Shown: positions 24,331 to 34,893, counted from the first letter of the stretch. The stretch: 64,000 nucleotides of DNA from Hyaloperonospora brassicae (GCA_947650285.1 CANTFL010001211.1:558001-622000); one strand, 5' to 3'. Numbers and translations: made by a program. Notes: a model not told the origin generated them from the letters alone.

Positions 24331-24789
24331 TAAAAGCCGCCGCAATTATTTCTGTTCCGACGTCGGACTATACTACAGCCCGGATCTTAGCCGACTGGTG
24401 GGACGACTGAAAGATAAGTCTTCGTTAAGTTCTTTTGGCGACTACCAATACCGCGCGTCAAGGCCTGACAAAAAGCTATAGGCAGCAACTGCATAGTCTA
24501 TATCTCCATTTGAATACTGCTCTCCTGGTGGCACGTACCTTTGATACCTCACCTTCTGGCAATCATGAAGGATGCAAACAGCCTAGCACCCCCGATACTA
24601 CGGCGATAAATTTGGCGTAAAGTTGCAGAGTGTCGCCGCTTTTGGCAACGGACCAAGAAAGAACGCCTTCTCGTACAGCACACGTACACGACTGGAGAGA
24701 CATCCCGCCGTTTTTACGCCCGGGTTTCGACTAAGTGTCAAGACAACACCATTGTATTTGTTAGAAGAAAAGAGTCATCCGGGCCGAAT

Positions 24790-27518
24790 CGGTCCCAGGA
24801 ATTGGCTGATGAAATGGCTGACTGGTGGAGGCGTATTATGACTAATTCTTTTTTTGTCCCGAAGCTACCGCCGCTCTCCTTTCCCGGGTCACCCCTCCGG
24901 ACCGGATTGATGACTCTCCTGTGACATCGAACATTTCTCCCGACGATGTGGGTGCGGCTTTGAAGAGACTTAAACATGGTAAAGCCGCTGGACCGGATGA
25001 AATTGACAACACATTTTACCGCGATTACGCGGACACGCTCGGTCCCATTCTCGCGACATTTAACAGCAGATGGCTTACGTGCAGCGTGTTTCCGGCGTCG
25101 TTTGGTGGAGCAAATATTCAGTGCTTAAAGAAATGTCCGGCCACTGCCTTGCCACTCGATCATCACCCCCATCGCTCTCCTCAACAGCGACTACAACGTA
25201 TTTACCCAGATTCTTTCGTTTCGGGTGCGGCCATTGCTGTCGCAACTCGTCCTGTCGGCTCAAGTTAGTTTTGTTCCGAGTCGATCGATCCATACGGCTC
25301 TTGACATGTTCGCGGCGGTACGCAAAGCTGCAAAATTGGACAGCGACCTACATTGAGCAATTGTTCTGCTTCTCGTTTTACAAAGGCGTACGATACATTG
25401 CAATGTCCATATTTACTTTCGGCGCTGACGTGGCTTACGTTGTCACCCCACTTCGTATCCGTCGTGGCAGCATTACACCGCGACAACACGTGCCGTTTTC
25501 TCGTCAATGGATATCGCTTGAGTCGACGTGCCGTTACTTGTGGAATCCGGCGAATGTGTCCCCTCTTGCCACTTCTCTTTATTCTCGCCTTCGATAGTGT
25601 CTATCGGGTGCTTCAAGCGCGAGAGGACATTCGAGGTGTACCTATCACATCTAGCGGGCATAGAACTGAGCTCAAAGTCTCGGGATATGCCAACGATACT
25701 GCTGTATACCTTCGCGATCGGTCTGCAATTTTGCCTGTTATCGCTATTCTCGATGCCTTCGATCGCGTGTCAGGTATTTCGAAAATTCGGGCTAAATCAA
25801 TGGTTCTCGAGCTGGACCCGCGCGGATCAGCGCAACCTGTAAGCACCTGTGGTCTCACTCTGCTGGCGCCCGGCGAATCTCGCCGATATCTTGGTGTTCT
25901 GGTGGGACAACAGGTTGCGGTAGCCGATAACTGGAATAGGTATATCCGATCTCTCTGGAGCCGGCTCGTATTAGCACGGGAGAAGACGCACACGATGGGA
26001 CAATGGGCTCAGCTCGCCAGAGCTATTGCTGGCCCCAAAGTCACGTTTTTAGCACGGCACTGTTGGCCTCCTCCCGCCGTGGTTACCAGGCTGCACAGCT
26101 TAATTATTGGCTTTGTATGGGGCGTCCGTGATGGCAAGCAGTCCCGACCGTGGGTCCCTTCCGATATAGTTTCTTTACCAATCCCTCAAGGTGATCCAGC
26201 GGTGCTTTTTATTCGGACGGAATTGATGACCATGGCATCTACAGCAATTGAACATTGGGAAGCCACTCTTTCTTCGAGTAATTTACTACTTGGTGATTAC
26301 TTGTGCATATCAAGCGGGTCAGATCCGGCTTACATCACGCTTTGTTGGAATGGCGACAAGCATCCTCGATATCGAGCGACTCTATGGCAAACCGGGTCCG
26401 ACATTGTTGAAATTATTCGACACACTCGCCAAGGCGCGGTCAGGGAAGTCTGCAGACGAGCCGTCGATTTACATCGAGAGCTGCGGTAGCCTATAATGAC
26501 GACGGTAGTGTCACCGTTGATGTTCGGCGGATGCTTGATGATCGACTGCGCGCCGGTATGCGTGCCGAAGTTACGGTGTCGGGCGATTTGATCACCTATG
26601 TCTTATCCACGACACGCACAAGTATACGTCGTGGCTGCGAGATCGACGGGGTACGGCTTACACATTGAACAGAGCCGTCTTTGCCCTGGGTTTGACTTAC
26701 CTTGGTGAGGCAATGTCTTGGAAGACTTTGCAGACTGGCACTGTCTTGTTCTCTCACACGCGTGACATGGCGACCCAATCTATGGCGAAGAGACGGCATT
26801 TCGGGTCCTTCTGCCTCGCACTTCTTTACAATTTCCCGTCTATGGTCTATCGGGCGCTGGAACCTGGGTCCCTAACTTTGTACTCGACGAAGGTGCACCA
26901 ATTCCATGACTGGCTTCTTACTAGTGAAGTTACATCTCTCCTGCATTTCGATACGGGTATGGTATGTGGGTTGCAACCCGTCTCGTCGATGACGGCGTGC
27001 GATATCGCAGCGTCCTCATCCAGTGGGAATCTTGTCCACTTTGGCGCGCATCCGATGCTCACGCGGTTTTCCACCTGTAGGCCGGTCGTCGTCAGTGGCG
27101 GCCACATCAAAAGAAACTTAAACAGCTTATCTCTCGGCGGCGCTATATGGAAAGAACTAGACTTTTTGAGGAACGGTTTGCAAAGTCGGACTTTCACGTG
27201 ATATCGGAAGGTTCACCATTGATCACGTGGAGAAAAATTTGAAAAATTCGTGCTTCCTTTCCGATCAACGCTCAGACGCTCTATCGACTGAACAGTAACA
27301 GTTTCCCGCTCTGTAATTGGACGAAGCAAGATCTGTCGTGCCCCGTCCCTGAGTGTGTGGATGCTGCTCCCACTCTGGCGAGGCATATCTTTTGGACATG
27401 CCCTAGCGCGCGTCGACACTGGAAATACCTCCTTGATCGGTGGCGATGGCTTTGTACTTTCCACGAAAATGACTTGCATGTCTGGTTGTTTGGACTGGAC
27501 CTCCCGGGGATTCCGCCC
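24790..27518 (+). pseudogene. LINE copy 1, reverse transcriptase and zf-RVT region up to the copia insertion
   Basis: The early RT region ISPDDVGAALKRLKHGKAAG with PDEI (24,936 on) is followed by a frameshift near 25,145. A second block (25,353-26,489) has FTKAYDTLQCPYLLSAL, an RT motif IRRMCPLLPLLF (canonical GCPL..PLLF in copy 3) and SGYANDTAVYL at the catalytic box. The YADD core reads YAND because GAC changed to AAC (about 25,690), so a catalytic Asp is lost. A zf-RVT-like CPVPECVDAAPTLARHIFW lies at about 27,340-27,400. The copia element interrupts codons just after GLDLPGIPP. Confidence 0.8.
27514..27518. repeat. 5-bp target-site duplication of the copia element (left)
   Basis: CGCCC here and at 32,642-32,646. 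LINE copy 2 shows the uninterrupted site once (GATTCCGCCCAACGCATGGG on its minus strand), which proves the insertion point and the 5-bp duplication. Confidence 0.95.
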
Positions 27519-27772
27519 TGTTGATGTGTGCACTGTCAATGCACGGTCAACAAAGCCAACTGTGATTTGCTACGCACAAGTGACAAGACAGCGATGATAC
27601 GACAGGGTGTAAACGGTTCACGTGCAGTCTGATGATTCTAGAACTACCTTGAGTGTATGTTCTAGAATCCATCAAGATCAGGGAAAGCTACAAGGTAGAA
27701 GAAGATAACACGACGAGTAAGTTCATAGGAAAACTAATTCAATACACTTTCCAATTTTCCTTCGACATAACA
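27519..27772 (+). repeat. Copia 5' LTR
   Basis: 254 bp, TGTTGATG...CATAACA. It should hold the promoter and the R region. By eye it is identical to the 3' LTR and, reverse-complemented, to the LTR at 27,857-28,110. Confidence 0.95.
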
Positions 27773-27795
27773 GGTTATGAGCCCAAGAGCTTAAG
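27773..27795 (+). promoter_or_regulatory. Probable primer-binding site resembling the tRNA-iMet anticodon arm
   Basis: Directly after the LTR the sequence reads GGTTATGAGCCCAAGAG. Its complement GGGCTCATAACC is the anticodon stem-loop (anticodon CAT) of initiator tRNA-Met rather than a tRNA 3' end. Drosophila copia is known to prime from an initiator-tRNA half molecule cut in the anticodon loop, so the same mode is inferred here. Confidence 0.6.
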
Positions 27796-27897
27796 TGTTA
27801 TGTCGAAGGAAAATTGGAAAGTGTATTGAATTAGTTTATGAGCCCAAGAGCTTAAGTGTTATGTCGAAGGAAAATTGGAAAGTGTATTGAATTAGTT
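27776..27897. repeat. 61-bp direct tandem duplication in the copia leader
   Basis: 27,776-27,836 and 27,837-27,897 are the same 61 bp: 20 bp of post-LTR leader followed by 41 bp of the inverted LTR. It creates a truncated inverted-LTR start (27,796-27,836) ahead of the full one. Confidence 0.85.
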
Positions 27898-28110
27898 TTC
27901 CTATGAACTTACTCGTCGTGTTATCTTCTTCTACCTTGTAGCTTTCCCTGATCTTGATGGATTCTAGAACATACACTCAAGGTAGTTCTAGAATCATCAG
28001 ACTGCACGTGAACCGTTTACACCCTGTCGTATCATCGCTGTCTTGTCACTTGTGCGTAGCAAATCACAGTTGGCTTTGTTGACCGTGCATTGACAGTGCA
28101 CACATCAACA
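27857..28110 (-). repeat. Full extra LTR in inverted orientation inside the copia leader
   Basis: TGTTATGTCG...CACATCAACA is the complete 254-bp LTR reverse-complemented, with no difference seen by eye. With the 5' LTR it forms a 254-bp inverted repeat with an 84-bp loop (27,773-27,856). It sits 28 bp before the gag-pol ATG. Confidence 0.9.
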
Positions 28111-28138
28111 TTAAGGACCTCTGCCAGAAGCCAGTACG

Positions 28139-31100
28139 ATGAAGAAACCCGATGACCTGCTTGGAACAGACAACTACTTCCATTGGGAATTCAATATGAA
28201 GATGACACTTGCGAGGAAGGGCCTGCTAGAGCACATCTTGGAAGTGAAGTCGGAGCAGGAGATGACGGAGGATTGGAAGGTCAAGGACATGAAGGCGTTT
28301 GCTATTATTGCTCAAGGGATCGAAGTAAAGCATCAGACGAAGATCCGACATGCTCGCACTGCGAAGGAAGCATGGGAAACACTACGCGACTACTACAACA
28401 AGACAAACCTTCAGAATCGAGTGGCACTGACACGTCGATTGCACGAATTTCGTATGGATGAGGGAGGCGACATGGTGAGCCACCTCGACCGTTTCGATGA
28501 ACTTGTTTTGAGTATGGAGGCGGTGGGCGATACCATGGACGACGCACGCCAGATGACAGTTCTGATGAGTAGCTTACCGGCAGAGTACGAGATGATTGTG
28601 TCCATCATTGAGAATTCCATGGGTGTGACGATGGTGGATGTGAAAGAAAAGCTGTTGAAGGAACACAAGAAGAAGCAGCAGCAAGAGGTCTCCGAAGGAG
28701 CTTTCCGCGTTGGTCGTGGAGGCCATAAACAGGATCGTGGTCGTGGAATGCGCAAACAACGTGGTGCAGAAGAGAGCTGGAAGAAGAAACAGCCGTTTCG
28801 TGGGAAGTGTCACCGCTGTAACAAGATCGGACACAAGCAGTTTGAGTGCCGATCTGCCACCAAGAATGATGGAAATGAAATGGCATTCACGGCCACAAAC
28901 GGATTAAAAAAAGGATGGTTGTTGGACAGCGGCGCCTCGTCACATATGACCCCAGCCGAAGAAGATTTCTTTGAGTACGAGAAATTGAGAGAAGCCATTC
29001 AAGTTCGCGTTGCCGATGGTGCGGTCATGAATGCAATTGGACGAGGAAGCATTCGATTTCGCTGTACGAATGGTACAGCAGTGACTGTGAATGAAGTATT
29101 GCACATTCCAACGCTGGACAGACGACTACTAGCGGTGCCCAAGATCGTCCAGCGTGGGTACAACGTTCGATTCGGTGAAAAATACTGCGGTATCTACAAG
29201 GATAATGTGTTGATGATTTCTGCGAAGCGCATGAGAAGCGTGTACACTCTTGATGTGGAGTATGAGCACGCGATGTTGGTAGAACATGAAGACGCTGGTA
29301 ACAAGTGGGAGCTGTGGCATGCACGAATGGGTCACATTAGCCACAACAAGTTTAAAAAGACAAAGGAGGCTACGGAAGGACTACCGAATGTAGTACCTGA
29401 CACGAACAAGAATTTGTGTGGAGGGTGTCTACAAGGGAAACTGTGTGTCGCGAGTTTTCCACAAGAGTCGAAGACAAAGACAACGCAGCCACTGCAGCTT
29501 ATTCACTCTGACGTCATGGGCCCTATGAAGAACCCAACTCCTGGTGGGTCACGATACGTATTGTCTCTCGTGGACGATTTTTCAAGATTAGTGACTGTAT
29601 ATTTTCTGAAGTCCAAGAGTGAAGTACTGTCGAAGTTCATTGAATTTCGGACCGAGATGGAGCAGCAGTGTGGATTTCGTATTAAGGCCATACGTACTGA
29701 CAATGGCGGTGAATACAAAAACAAGAGGTTTGCTTCGTACTGCAAGAAACACGGCATCATCCATCAGAAGACAGTACCCTACAGTCCTCAACAAAACGGT
29801 GTTGCTGAACGGATGAACCGTACGATTGTTGAGACGGCCAGAAGCATGATGCATTACAAGCGGGTGGCAAAGAAGTGGTGGGCCGAAGCTGTGAATACGG
29901 CGGTGTATTTACTTAACAGAACCACGAACTGCAATCACGAGGAGAAGACTCCTTTTGAACTGTGCTTTAAGACGAAGCCCGAAATTTCTCACCTACGTGT
30001 ATTTGGTTCACTTGGATACGCACATATCGATGACTCAAAGCGCACGAAATTCGACGCGAAAGGGTTTCGCTGCATGCTGTTAGGATATGCAAGACACACC
30101 AAGGGTTACAGGGTGCTTGATCTGGAGACTGGTACGATCAAGATCAGTCGTTCGATCGCGTTAGATGAACGTGAAGTTAGTAACATTTACGAAGACAATC
30201 CGGTTGTACCACACCCGAAGATGATAATAATACGACAAGATGACGATGATGGAGATCAACCAAGTAACTTGCAACAAGATGGTGATGAAGATGTTGAAAT
30301 GGAAGAGCACGAAATTGTCGAAGATGTGGAGATGGAAGTACCGAGTTCTGACAATGACATCAGTAACACACCTTCGAGTGAGACAAGCAATCATTATCTT
30401 GCAAGAAATATGAACAACGAACAACATCAACACACTTCCCAAGTAATTCAACAAGGACCTCGTCACCAAGAACTCGAATTACACAATCCGCACGACTCTG
30501 GAGCGATGGTGTTCCGTCCACAACTTAAGCGTCGTTCCGGTCGCGAGCATCAGTATCGTGTTCTTACCGACGATGCCAGTGGGAGAAGTGAATCCGGACC
30601 ACGAGGAGGTGTTGATGAAATGCTACCAATTGAGCAACCTGTTCAGCTCTTGTTGGAAGACAATAACACTAGTACCACAACAGAAAACAGCATTGTGCCA
30701 TACAATGAAAACCATGAAGCCAGTGGGAGTGAAGATGACGAACCTCCTTCCAAGCGATCGCGAATAAACAGCGATGTGGCATTGATAGCAGAAGTTGCCA
30801 TGATAGCTCGTGATTTACCTGGCTCTTATGCGGAGGCAGTGAATGGACCTGACAGATACCAATGGATTAAAGCTATTGAGAATGAATTTGCGGCTCATGA
30901 GCGTAATAAGACGTGGACACCAATTGTACGCAAGCCTGGAATGAAACCAATTGGATCGAAGTGGGTATGGGCTAAAAAGAGTGATGGTCGATACAAAGCA
31001 CGACTTGTGGCGCTCGGATTCCTGCAACAATATGGTATCAACTTTTTCGAGACGTACGCGGCTGTCGCCAGTATGAACTCCATCAGGATGCTATTGTCGA

Positions 31101-32380
31101 TTTGCTGCGCAGCAGGATATGTGATCGACCAGCTTGATGTTGATACGGCCTACCTGAATGCCGACCTACAAGAAGAAGTATACTTGTTACCACCCAAAGG
31201 GATGAAAATTGGCAGCGAGTTTGTACTTAAATTGAATCGCGCGCTTTACGGACTTAAGCAGGCTGCAAATGCCTGGAATAAGACGATTCACAATGCATTA
31301 CTGGAGATGGGATTTGTCGCGTGCGGTGCTGATCGATGCATATACAAGATAAAGGATGGTGAAGGCTGGGCGTACGTGTGCTTATACGTTGATGATATGA
31401 TTGTGGCTGCAAAAGAAGCAACCACGGTACGCAAGGTGAAAGAACAAATCTCTCAGCGGTTTCAAACCAAAGACCTTGGTCCAGTGAAGCACTTGCTTGG
31501 AATGGAAGTTATGTACGACCGAAAGAAGCGTGAGATGTTTATTTCGCAACAAAGATACATCGAGGAGACTGCAGACATGTTTGGACAGACTCAAGCCCGA
31601 CCAACTGGTAACCCATGTGATCAGAGCATGAAACTGTCCAGCGCAAACAGTCCAAAGTCCGATGTCGAAAGACAAGCCATGAGTCGTACACCGTACCGCC
31701 AATTGCTGGGACGACTGCTGTTTATAGTGACCACGACCAGACCAGACGCAGCATTTCCTGTGAGCCAACTTGGACGATTTGCAGAAAACCCTGGCTCACA
31801 ACACTGGAAGGCACTAATCAAAGTGCTAAGATACCTCCGCTCGACGAGTGGTTTTGGATTACACTACAGTGTTGACAAACTACAGCAACAACTAACAGCG
31901 TATAGTGACGCCGATTGGGGAAACAGCTTGGACGACCGTCGATCGGTATCTGGTGTTTTGCTGGTGCTTAATGGAGGCCCTGTTATATTTAAGTCTAAGT
32001 ACCAACGCACCGTTGCATTGAGTACTTCTGAGGCTGAATACATGGCGCTAAGCATGTGCACTCAAGACATACTATGGGCAAGGATGTTAATGGCTGACCT
32101 CGGATTCGAGCAGAAGAATCCTACTGTCATCTACGAGGATAATCAAGGAGCCATTGCTCTCGCAACAAACCCAGGATACCATGCGCGGACTAAACACGTA
32201 GACATACGTCACCACTTTGTCCGAGAGAAAGTTCTGGCCGGTGATATAAAGGTGATATACAAGGAGACGGAACATCAACTTGCCGACATACTAACGAAGG
32301 CACTCGGCACCAAGCGATTCCAGTACCTCCGTGCCGGAATGGACATCAAGGTACGTGATGGATCCGAGCATCAACAGTGA
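28139..32380 (+). CDS. Copia gag-pol polyprotein (1,413 aa)
   Basis: A single frame with all copia modules in order, residue positions approximate. Gag (UBN2-like) occupies 1-215. The zinc knuckle CHRCNKIGHKQFEC is at 224. The aspartic protease WLLDSGASSHMT is at 260. The integrase has its HHCC zinc module around 394-440 (HARMGHISHNKF, CGGCLQGK) and a DDE core with Asp in HSDVMGP (about 457), Asp in RTDNGGEY (about 520) and Glu in NGVAERMNR (about 558). Reverse transcriptase covers about 890-1170, with VDTAYLNADLQEEVYLLPP and catalytic LYVDDMIV (about 1085). RNase H covers about 1250-1395, with YSDADWG, STSEAEYMAL, YEDNQGAIAL and KHVDIRHHFVRE. The acidic stretch between integrase and RT is usual. 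No frameshift separates gag and pol. The ATG at 28,139 is the first after the leader and gives the expected short Gag start. Confidence 0.95.
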   Translation: MKKPDDLLGTDNYFHWEFNMKMTLARKGLLEHILEVKSEQEMTEDWKVKDMKAFAIIAQGIEVKHQTKIRHARTAKEAWETLRDYYNKTNLQNRVALTRRLHEFRMDEGGDMVSHLDRFDELVLSMEAVGDTMDDARQMTVLMSSLPAEYEMIVSIIENSMGVTMVDVKEKLLKEHKKKQQQEVSEGAFRVGRGGHKQDRGRGMRKQRGAEESWKKKQPFRGKCHRCNKIGHKQFECRSATKNDGNEMAFTATNGLKKGWLLDSGASSHMTPAEEDFFEYEKLREAIQVRVADGAVMNAIGRGSIRFRCTNGTAVTVNEVLHIPTLDRRLLAVPKIVQRGYNVRFGEKYCGIYKDNVLMISAKRMRSVYTLDVEYEHAMLVEHEDAGNKWELWHARMGHISHNKFKKTKEATEGLPNVVPDTNKNLCGGCLQGKLCVASFPQESKTKTTQPLQLIHSDVMGPMKNPTPGGSRYVLSLVDDFSRLVTVYFLKSKSEVLSKFIEFRTEMEQQCGFRIKAIRTDNGGEYKNKRFASYCKKHGIIHQKTVPYSPQQNGVAERMNRTIVETARSMMHYKRVAKKWWAEAVNTAVYLLNRTTNCNHEEKTPFELCFKTKPEISHLRVFGSLGYAHIDDSKRTKFDAKGFRCMLLGYARHTKGYRVLDLETGTIKISRSIALDEREVSNIYEDNPVVPHPKMIIIRQDDDDGDQPSNLQQDGDEDVEMEEHEIVEDVEMEVPSSDNDISNTPSSETSNHYLARNMNNEQHQHTSQVIQQGPRHQELELHNPHDSGAMVFRPQLKRRSGREHQYRVLTDDASGRSESGPRGGVDEMLPIEQPVQLLLEDNNTSTTTENSIVPYNENHEASGSEDDEPPSKRSRINSDVALIAEVAMIARDLPGSYAEAVNGPDRYQWIKAIENEFAAHERNKTWTPIVRKPGMKPIGSKWVWAKKSDGRYKARLVALGFLQQYGINFFETYAAVASMNSIRMLLSICCAAGYVIDQLDVDTAYLNADLQEEVYLLPPKGMKIGSEFVLKLNRALYGLKQAANAWNKTIHNALLEMGFVACGADRCIYKIKDGEGWAYVCLYVDDMIVAAKEATTVRKVKEQISQRFQTKDLGPVKHLLGMEVMYDRKKREMFISQQRYIEETADMFGQTQARPTGNPCDQSMKLSSANSPKSDVERQAMSRTPYRQLLGRLLFIVTTTRPDAAFPVSQLGRFAENPGSQHWKALIKVLRYLRSTSGFGLHYSVDKLQQQLTAYSDADWGNSLDDRRSVSGVLLVLNGGPVIFKSKYQRTVALSTSEAEYMALSMCTQDILWARMLMADLGFEQKNPTVIYEDNQGAIALATNPGYHARTKHVDIRHHFVREKVLAGDIKVIYKETEHQLADILTKALGTKRFQYLRAGMDIKVRDGSEHQQ

Positions 32381-32387
32381 GTGGGAG
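32381..32387 (+). promoter_or_regulatory. Copia polypurine tract
   Basis: GTGGGAG lies between the gag-pol stop codon and the TG of the 3' LTR, the expected place for plus-strand priming. It is short and contains one T. Confidence 0.55.
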
Positions 32388-32641
32388 TGTTGATGTGTGC
32401 ACTGTCAATGCACGGTCAACAAAGCCAACTGTGATTTGCTACGCACAAGTGACAAGACAGCGATGATACGACAGGGTGTAAACGGTTCACGTGCAGTCTG
32501 ATGATTCTAGAACTACCTTGAGTGTATGTTCTAGAATCCATCAAGATCAGGGAAAGCTACAAGGTAGAAGAAGATAACACGACGAGTAAGTTCATAGGAA
32601 AACTAATTCAATACACTTTCCAATTTTCCTTCGACATAACA
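32388..32641 (+). repeat. Copia 3' LTR
   Basis: 254 bp, identical by eye to the 5' LTR, followed by the right target-site duplication CGCCC (32,642-32,646). Confidence 0.95.
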
Positions 32642-33722
32642 CGCCCAACGCATGGGTTGATGTCAAGCAATCTATGACCACAGGGACAGATTTATTGAAA
32701 GCTCAGGCTGCAGTATTCCCGACAGCTCGAGCGCTGTATCGTTTTGTCGTATCAACGACACTTCGTGCCATCTGGGTCGAGCGCCTATGCCGCATGGAAG
32801 GCCCGTATCTATCACAGAATTTTCACACAGCTAGGGCCAAGACTATCTTTCGCCGGTCGGTTCGAAGGTTTCGTGGATCAACCTACCAGCCCGAAATGGG
32901 GGAGGACGGGCAACTGTTTGCGCAGGTACGGTCGGCCTTGGCTGATACCCTCCTCTGCTACGACGAACCTCCTTTGTTGCACGTACGACCTTTCGAACGG
33001 TGCCCAGGAGTGCTCTACCTCCTCTTTTTCGGTGGAGGATCCAGCGAAAATCCAGCTCCAGGCGGAGCTCGATCTGTTGTTGTCCGACTCTACGTTCCGA
33101 CGCACGCCGCATGCGTTTTGTGGGTAGCGAGCGTGTCCTGTGCCGCTGCCGATACTACTAACAATATCGCTGAATACTGGGGGCTCATCCACGATCTTTG
33201 GCAAGCAAAGGCCAGCGATTACTTGCCCCTGCATGTCATTAGGGACAGTGCGCTTGTGCTTGCGCAACTCCGAACACGACATCCTCCACGCAAGCAGCAC
33301 TTGGTGCAGTTATCCACCGAAGCAAGCGCCGTCGCTAACGATATCCATGTCTCCCGCTGGGGACATCATTATCGCACTTACAACAAAATGGCGGACCGAC
33401 TGACGAATATCGCTATGGACACAGGAACGTCACTTCAAGCGCACGCTTCTTCGAATTCCGTTCTAGTCCAGGAGGCTACGAACTTCCTTGATTCTGATGC
33501 CAATCATTAGTTGCAGACCTCTCGAACCGACCAATACGACATACAGGACCCTATATTGACATCGAGGAACATGATTATCTCGCGCCAGGAGGTTGCGCGC
33601 AGGTGTTCTGCTGTCCGAGACCTAAGGCTCCCTAGAATATAAAGTAGCAATCTCTCGGTAACGTTGCTGCCGGATGACAGGATATAGATGCACGTGCGCT
33701 AACCTCACTTTCTCACTCACTC
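32642..33722 (+). pseudogene. LINE copy 1, C-terminal region with RNase H and 3' end
   Basis: Continues the LINE after the copia insertion with NAWVDVKQSMTTGTDLL. The RNase H fold is recognisable from FFGGGSSENPAPGGA, TTNNIAEYWGLIHDL, VIRDSALVLAQL and HHYRTYNKMADRLTNIAMD, the canonical four-block order. The first catalytic Asp normally found in a (Y/F)xDG box reads Gly here (FFGGG) and in copy 2. The frame ends at 33,510, and about 210 bp of 3' UTR follow. No poly(A) tail was seen at the boundary. Confidence 0.75.
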
Positions 33723-34601
33723 TGACCTCTGCGCCTCCGTGCCGCAGTTGAACATGGTGAAACATTGGATGCTCAACTCGCAGACGTGCAATTGTTCGAT
33801 ACAACTTGTGTTTGTCTGATGTGTCGTCACTGTTCCATCGGTTGAGAACTTGCGGCTGCTAGGAACTTTCTGCTGCGGAAGGTGGTGGTACGTCGGCGTT
33901 TATGTGGTGGCAAATTGCGCTGGCTTGCCGGAGCCGGGACCCTTTCTTGGCATCAAGTCAAGGTCTCGGACAAGCGCCTCATTATGGATGCTCGGAGGGT
34001 GATTGGCGCTGGTCTATAGGTCGCAGTCACTGACTTCGACGGCACTTCGAGGAAACCAAGCGGCACGGTACGTGTTCGAGAAGCATGATGGAGGACGAAA
34101 CACGACAGTCTGTCGCACAACGTTGGATGGGAGTGAAGGCGAGATTGGTATACACATACATAAGTAAGTAGATAAACACGGACCGTAAGACACCGGATCG
34201 ATTGGAGATGAGGGTGTTCACGGCAGAGGAAGCGATGCTGACCCGTTGACGCACGAGCAGGTGGTGATCGCGCAACCACTCCCATCGATGACAGCGACGC
34301 ACCAGCGTAAGCTAGTTATCGTCTATGCATGAGAAGCATTCGCGCGTGCCCTTATCGATCGTGTCTACAACTTCTCGCCGTATGTCCAAGGCTTTGGATC
34401 ATCGACGGTGGTACAACAGTGGCCACAGCATTCCTGACGGCGCCGATACAATGTGTATACCGGAGCCCCTTGTACCCCACGACACAAGTGTGTTTGCTTC
34501 GAGCGTTTATCGCGGCTTCTACGGTGCGCCAAGTCTGTAGTGGTAATGAGGTTCTCTGTGAAGAGGTTGTGGGATCTGCGTCAATATCAACCGCAAAGCA
34601 G

Positions 34602-34673
34602 CACGGCAATACAGCGCGGCACAATAGCACGGCAAAACAGCGCGGCAAAACAGCACGGCAAAGCGGCACAGCA
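34602..34673. repeat. 13-14 bp minisatellite in unit 1
   Basis: Tandem ACGGCAAAACAGC / GCGGCAAAACAGC variants. The equivalent tracts lie at about 38,020-38,091 (unit 2), 40,031-40,100 (unit 3) and 42,039-42,108 (unit 4). The last two are one repeat shorter. Confidence 0.8.
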
Positions 34674-34893
34674 TCAGGCTCTGCGTCCTCTACGGCCTGC
34701 TGTGCGTGATCGCTGCTACAGTATTCGCTGCGCAGCGGTTTGACGCACGTTTTTCTACGATTCACTTTCGTAAGCTACCAATCTCAGTGGATGAGTCGCC
34801 TTCGCCGAGATGGACTAGCTGCTGTATGGTTTACCTAAGGACACCGGACGACGTACTGCTCAGTCACTACTTGCTGAGAAAGACCACGATGGG

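Larger units (their letters stand above)
27519..32641 (+). mobile_element. Complete Ty1/copia LTR retrotransposon (5,123 bp)
   Basis: Two 254-bp LTRs, identical by eye (27,519-27,772 and 32,388-32,641), start TGTTGATG and end CATAACA. They enclose one uninterrupted 1,413-codon gag-pol frame and are flanked by the 5-bp duplication CGCCC. Identical LTRs, an intact frame and a clean duplication point to a very recent insertion, possibly of an active family. The leader is unusual: it carries a further complete LTR in reverse orientation. Confidence 0.95.
19554..33722 (+). mobile_element. Non-LTR retrotransposon (LINE), copy 1, split by a copia element
   Basis: A long element with order ORF1-like region, APE-type endonuclease, reverse transcriptase, zinc-finger (zf-RVT-like) and RNase H. 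It is interrupted at 27,519-32,641 by a complete copia retrotransposon, so its net length is about 9.0 kb. The 3' end is set by comparison with copy 2, since both end near CTCACTTTCTCACTCAC. The 5' end is set where homology to the 2-kb unit stops. Coding is broken by many stops and frameshifts, so the copy is dead. The EN-RT-RNase H layout fits non-LTR clades with RNase H (I-like or similar); the exact clade is not assigned. Several lesions are shared with copy 2. Confidence 0.85.

Noticed and set aside
34602..34673. Short regular repeats that might be taken for a CRISPR array
   Set aside because: Repeats of 13-14 bp are directly adjacent with no unique spacers, and the genome is eukaryotic.
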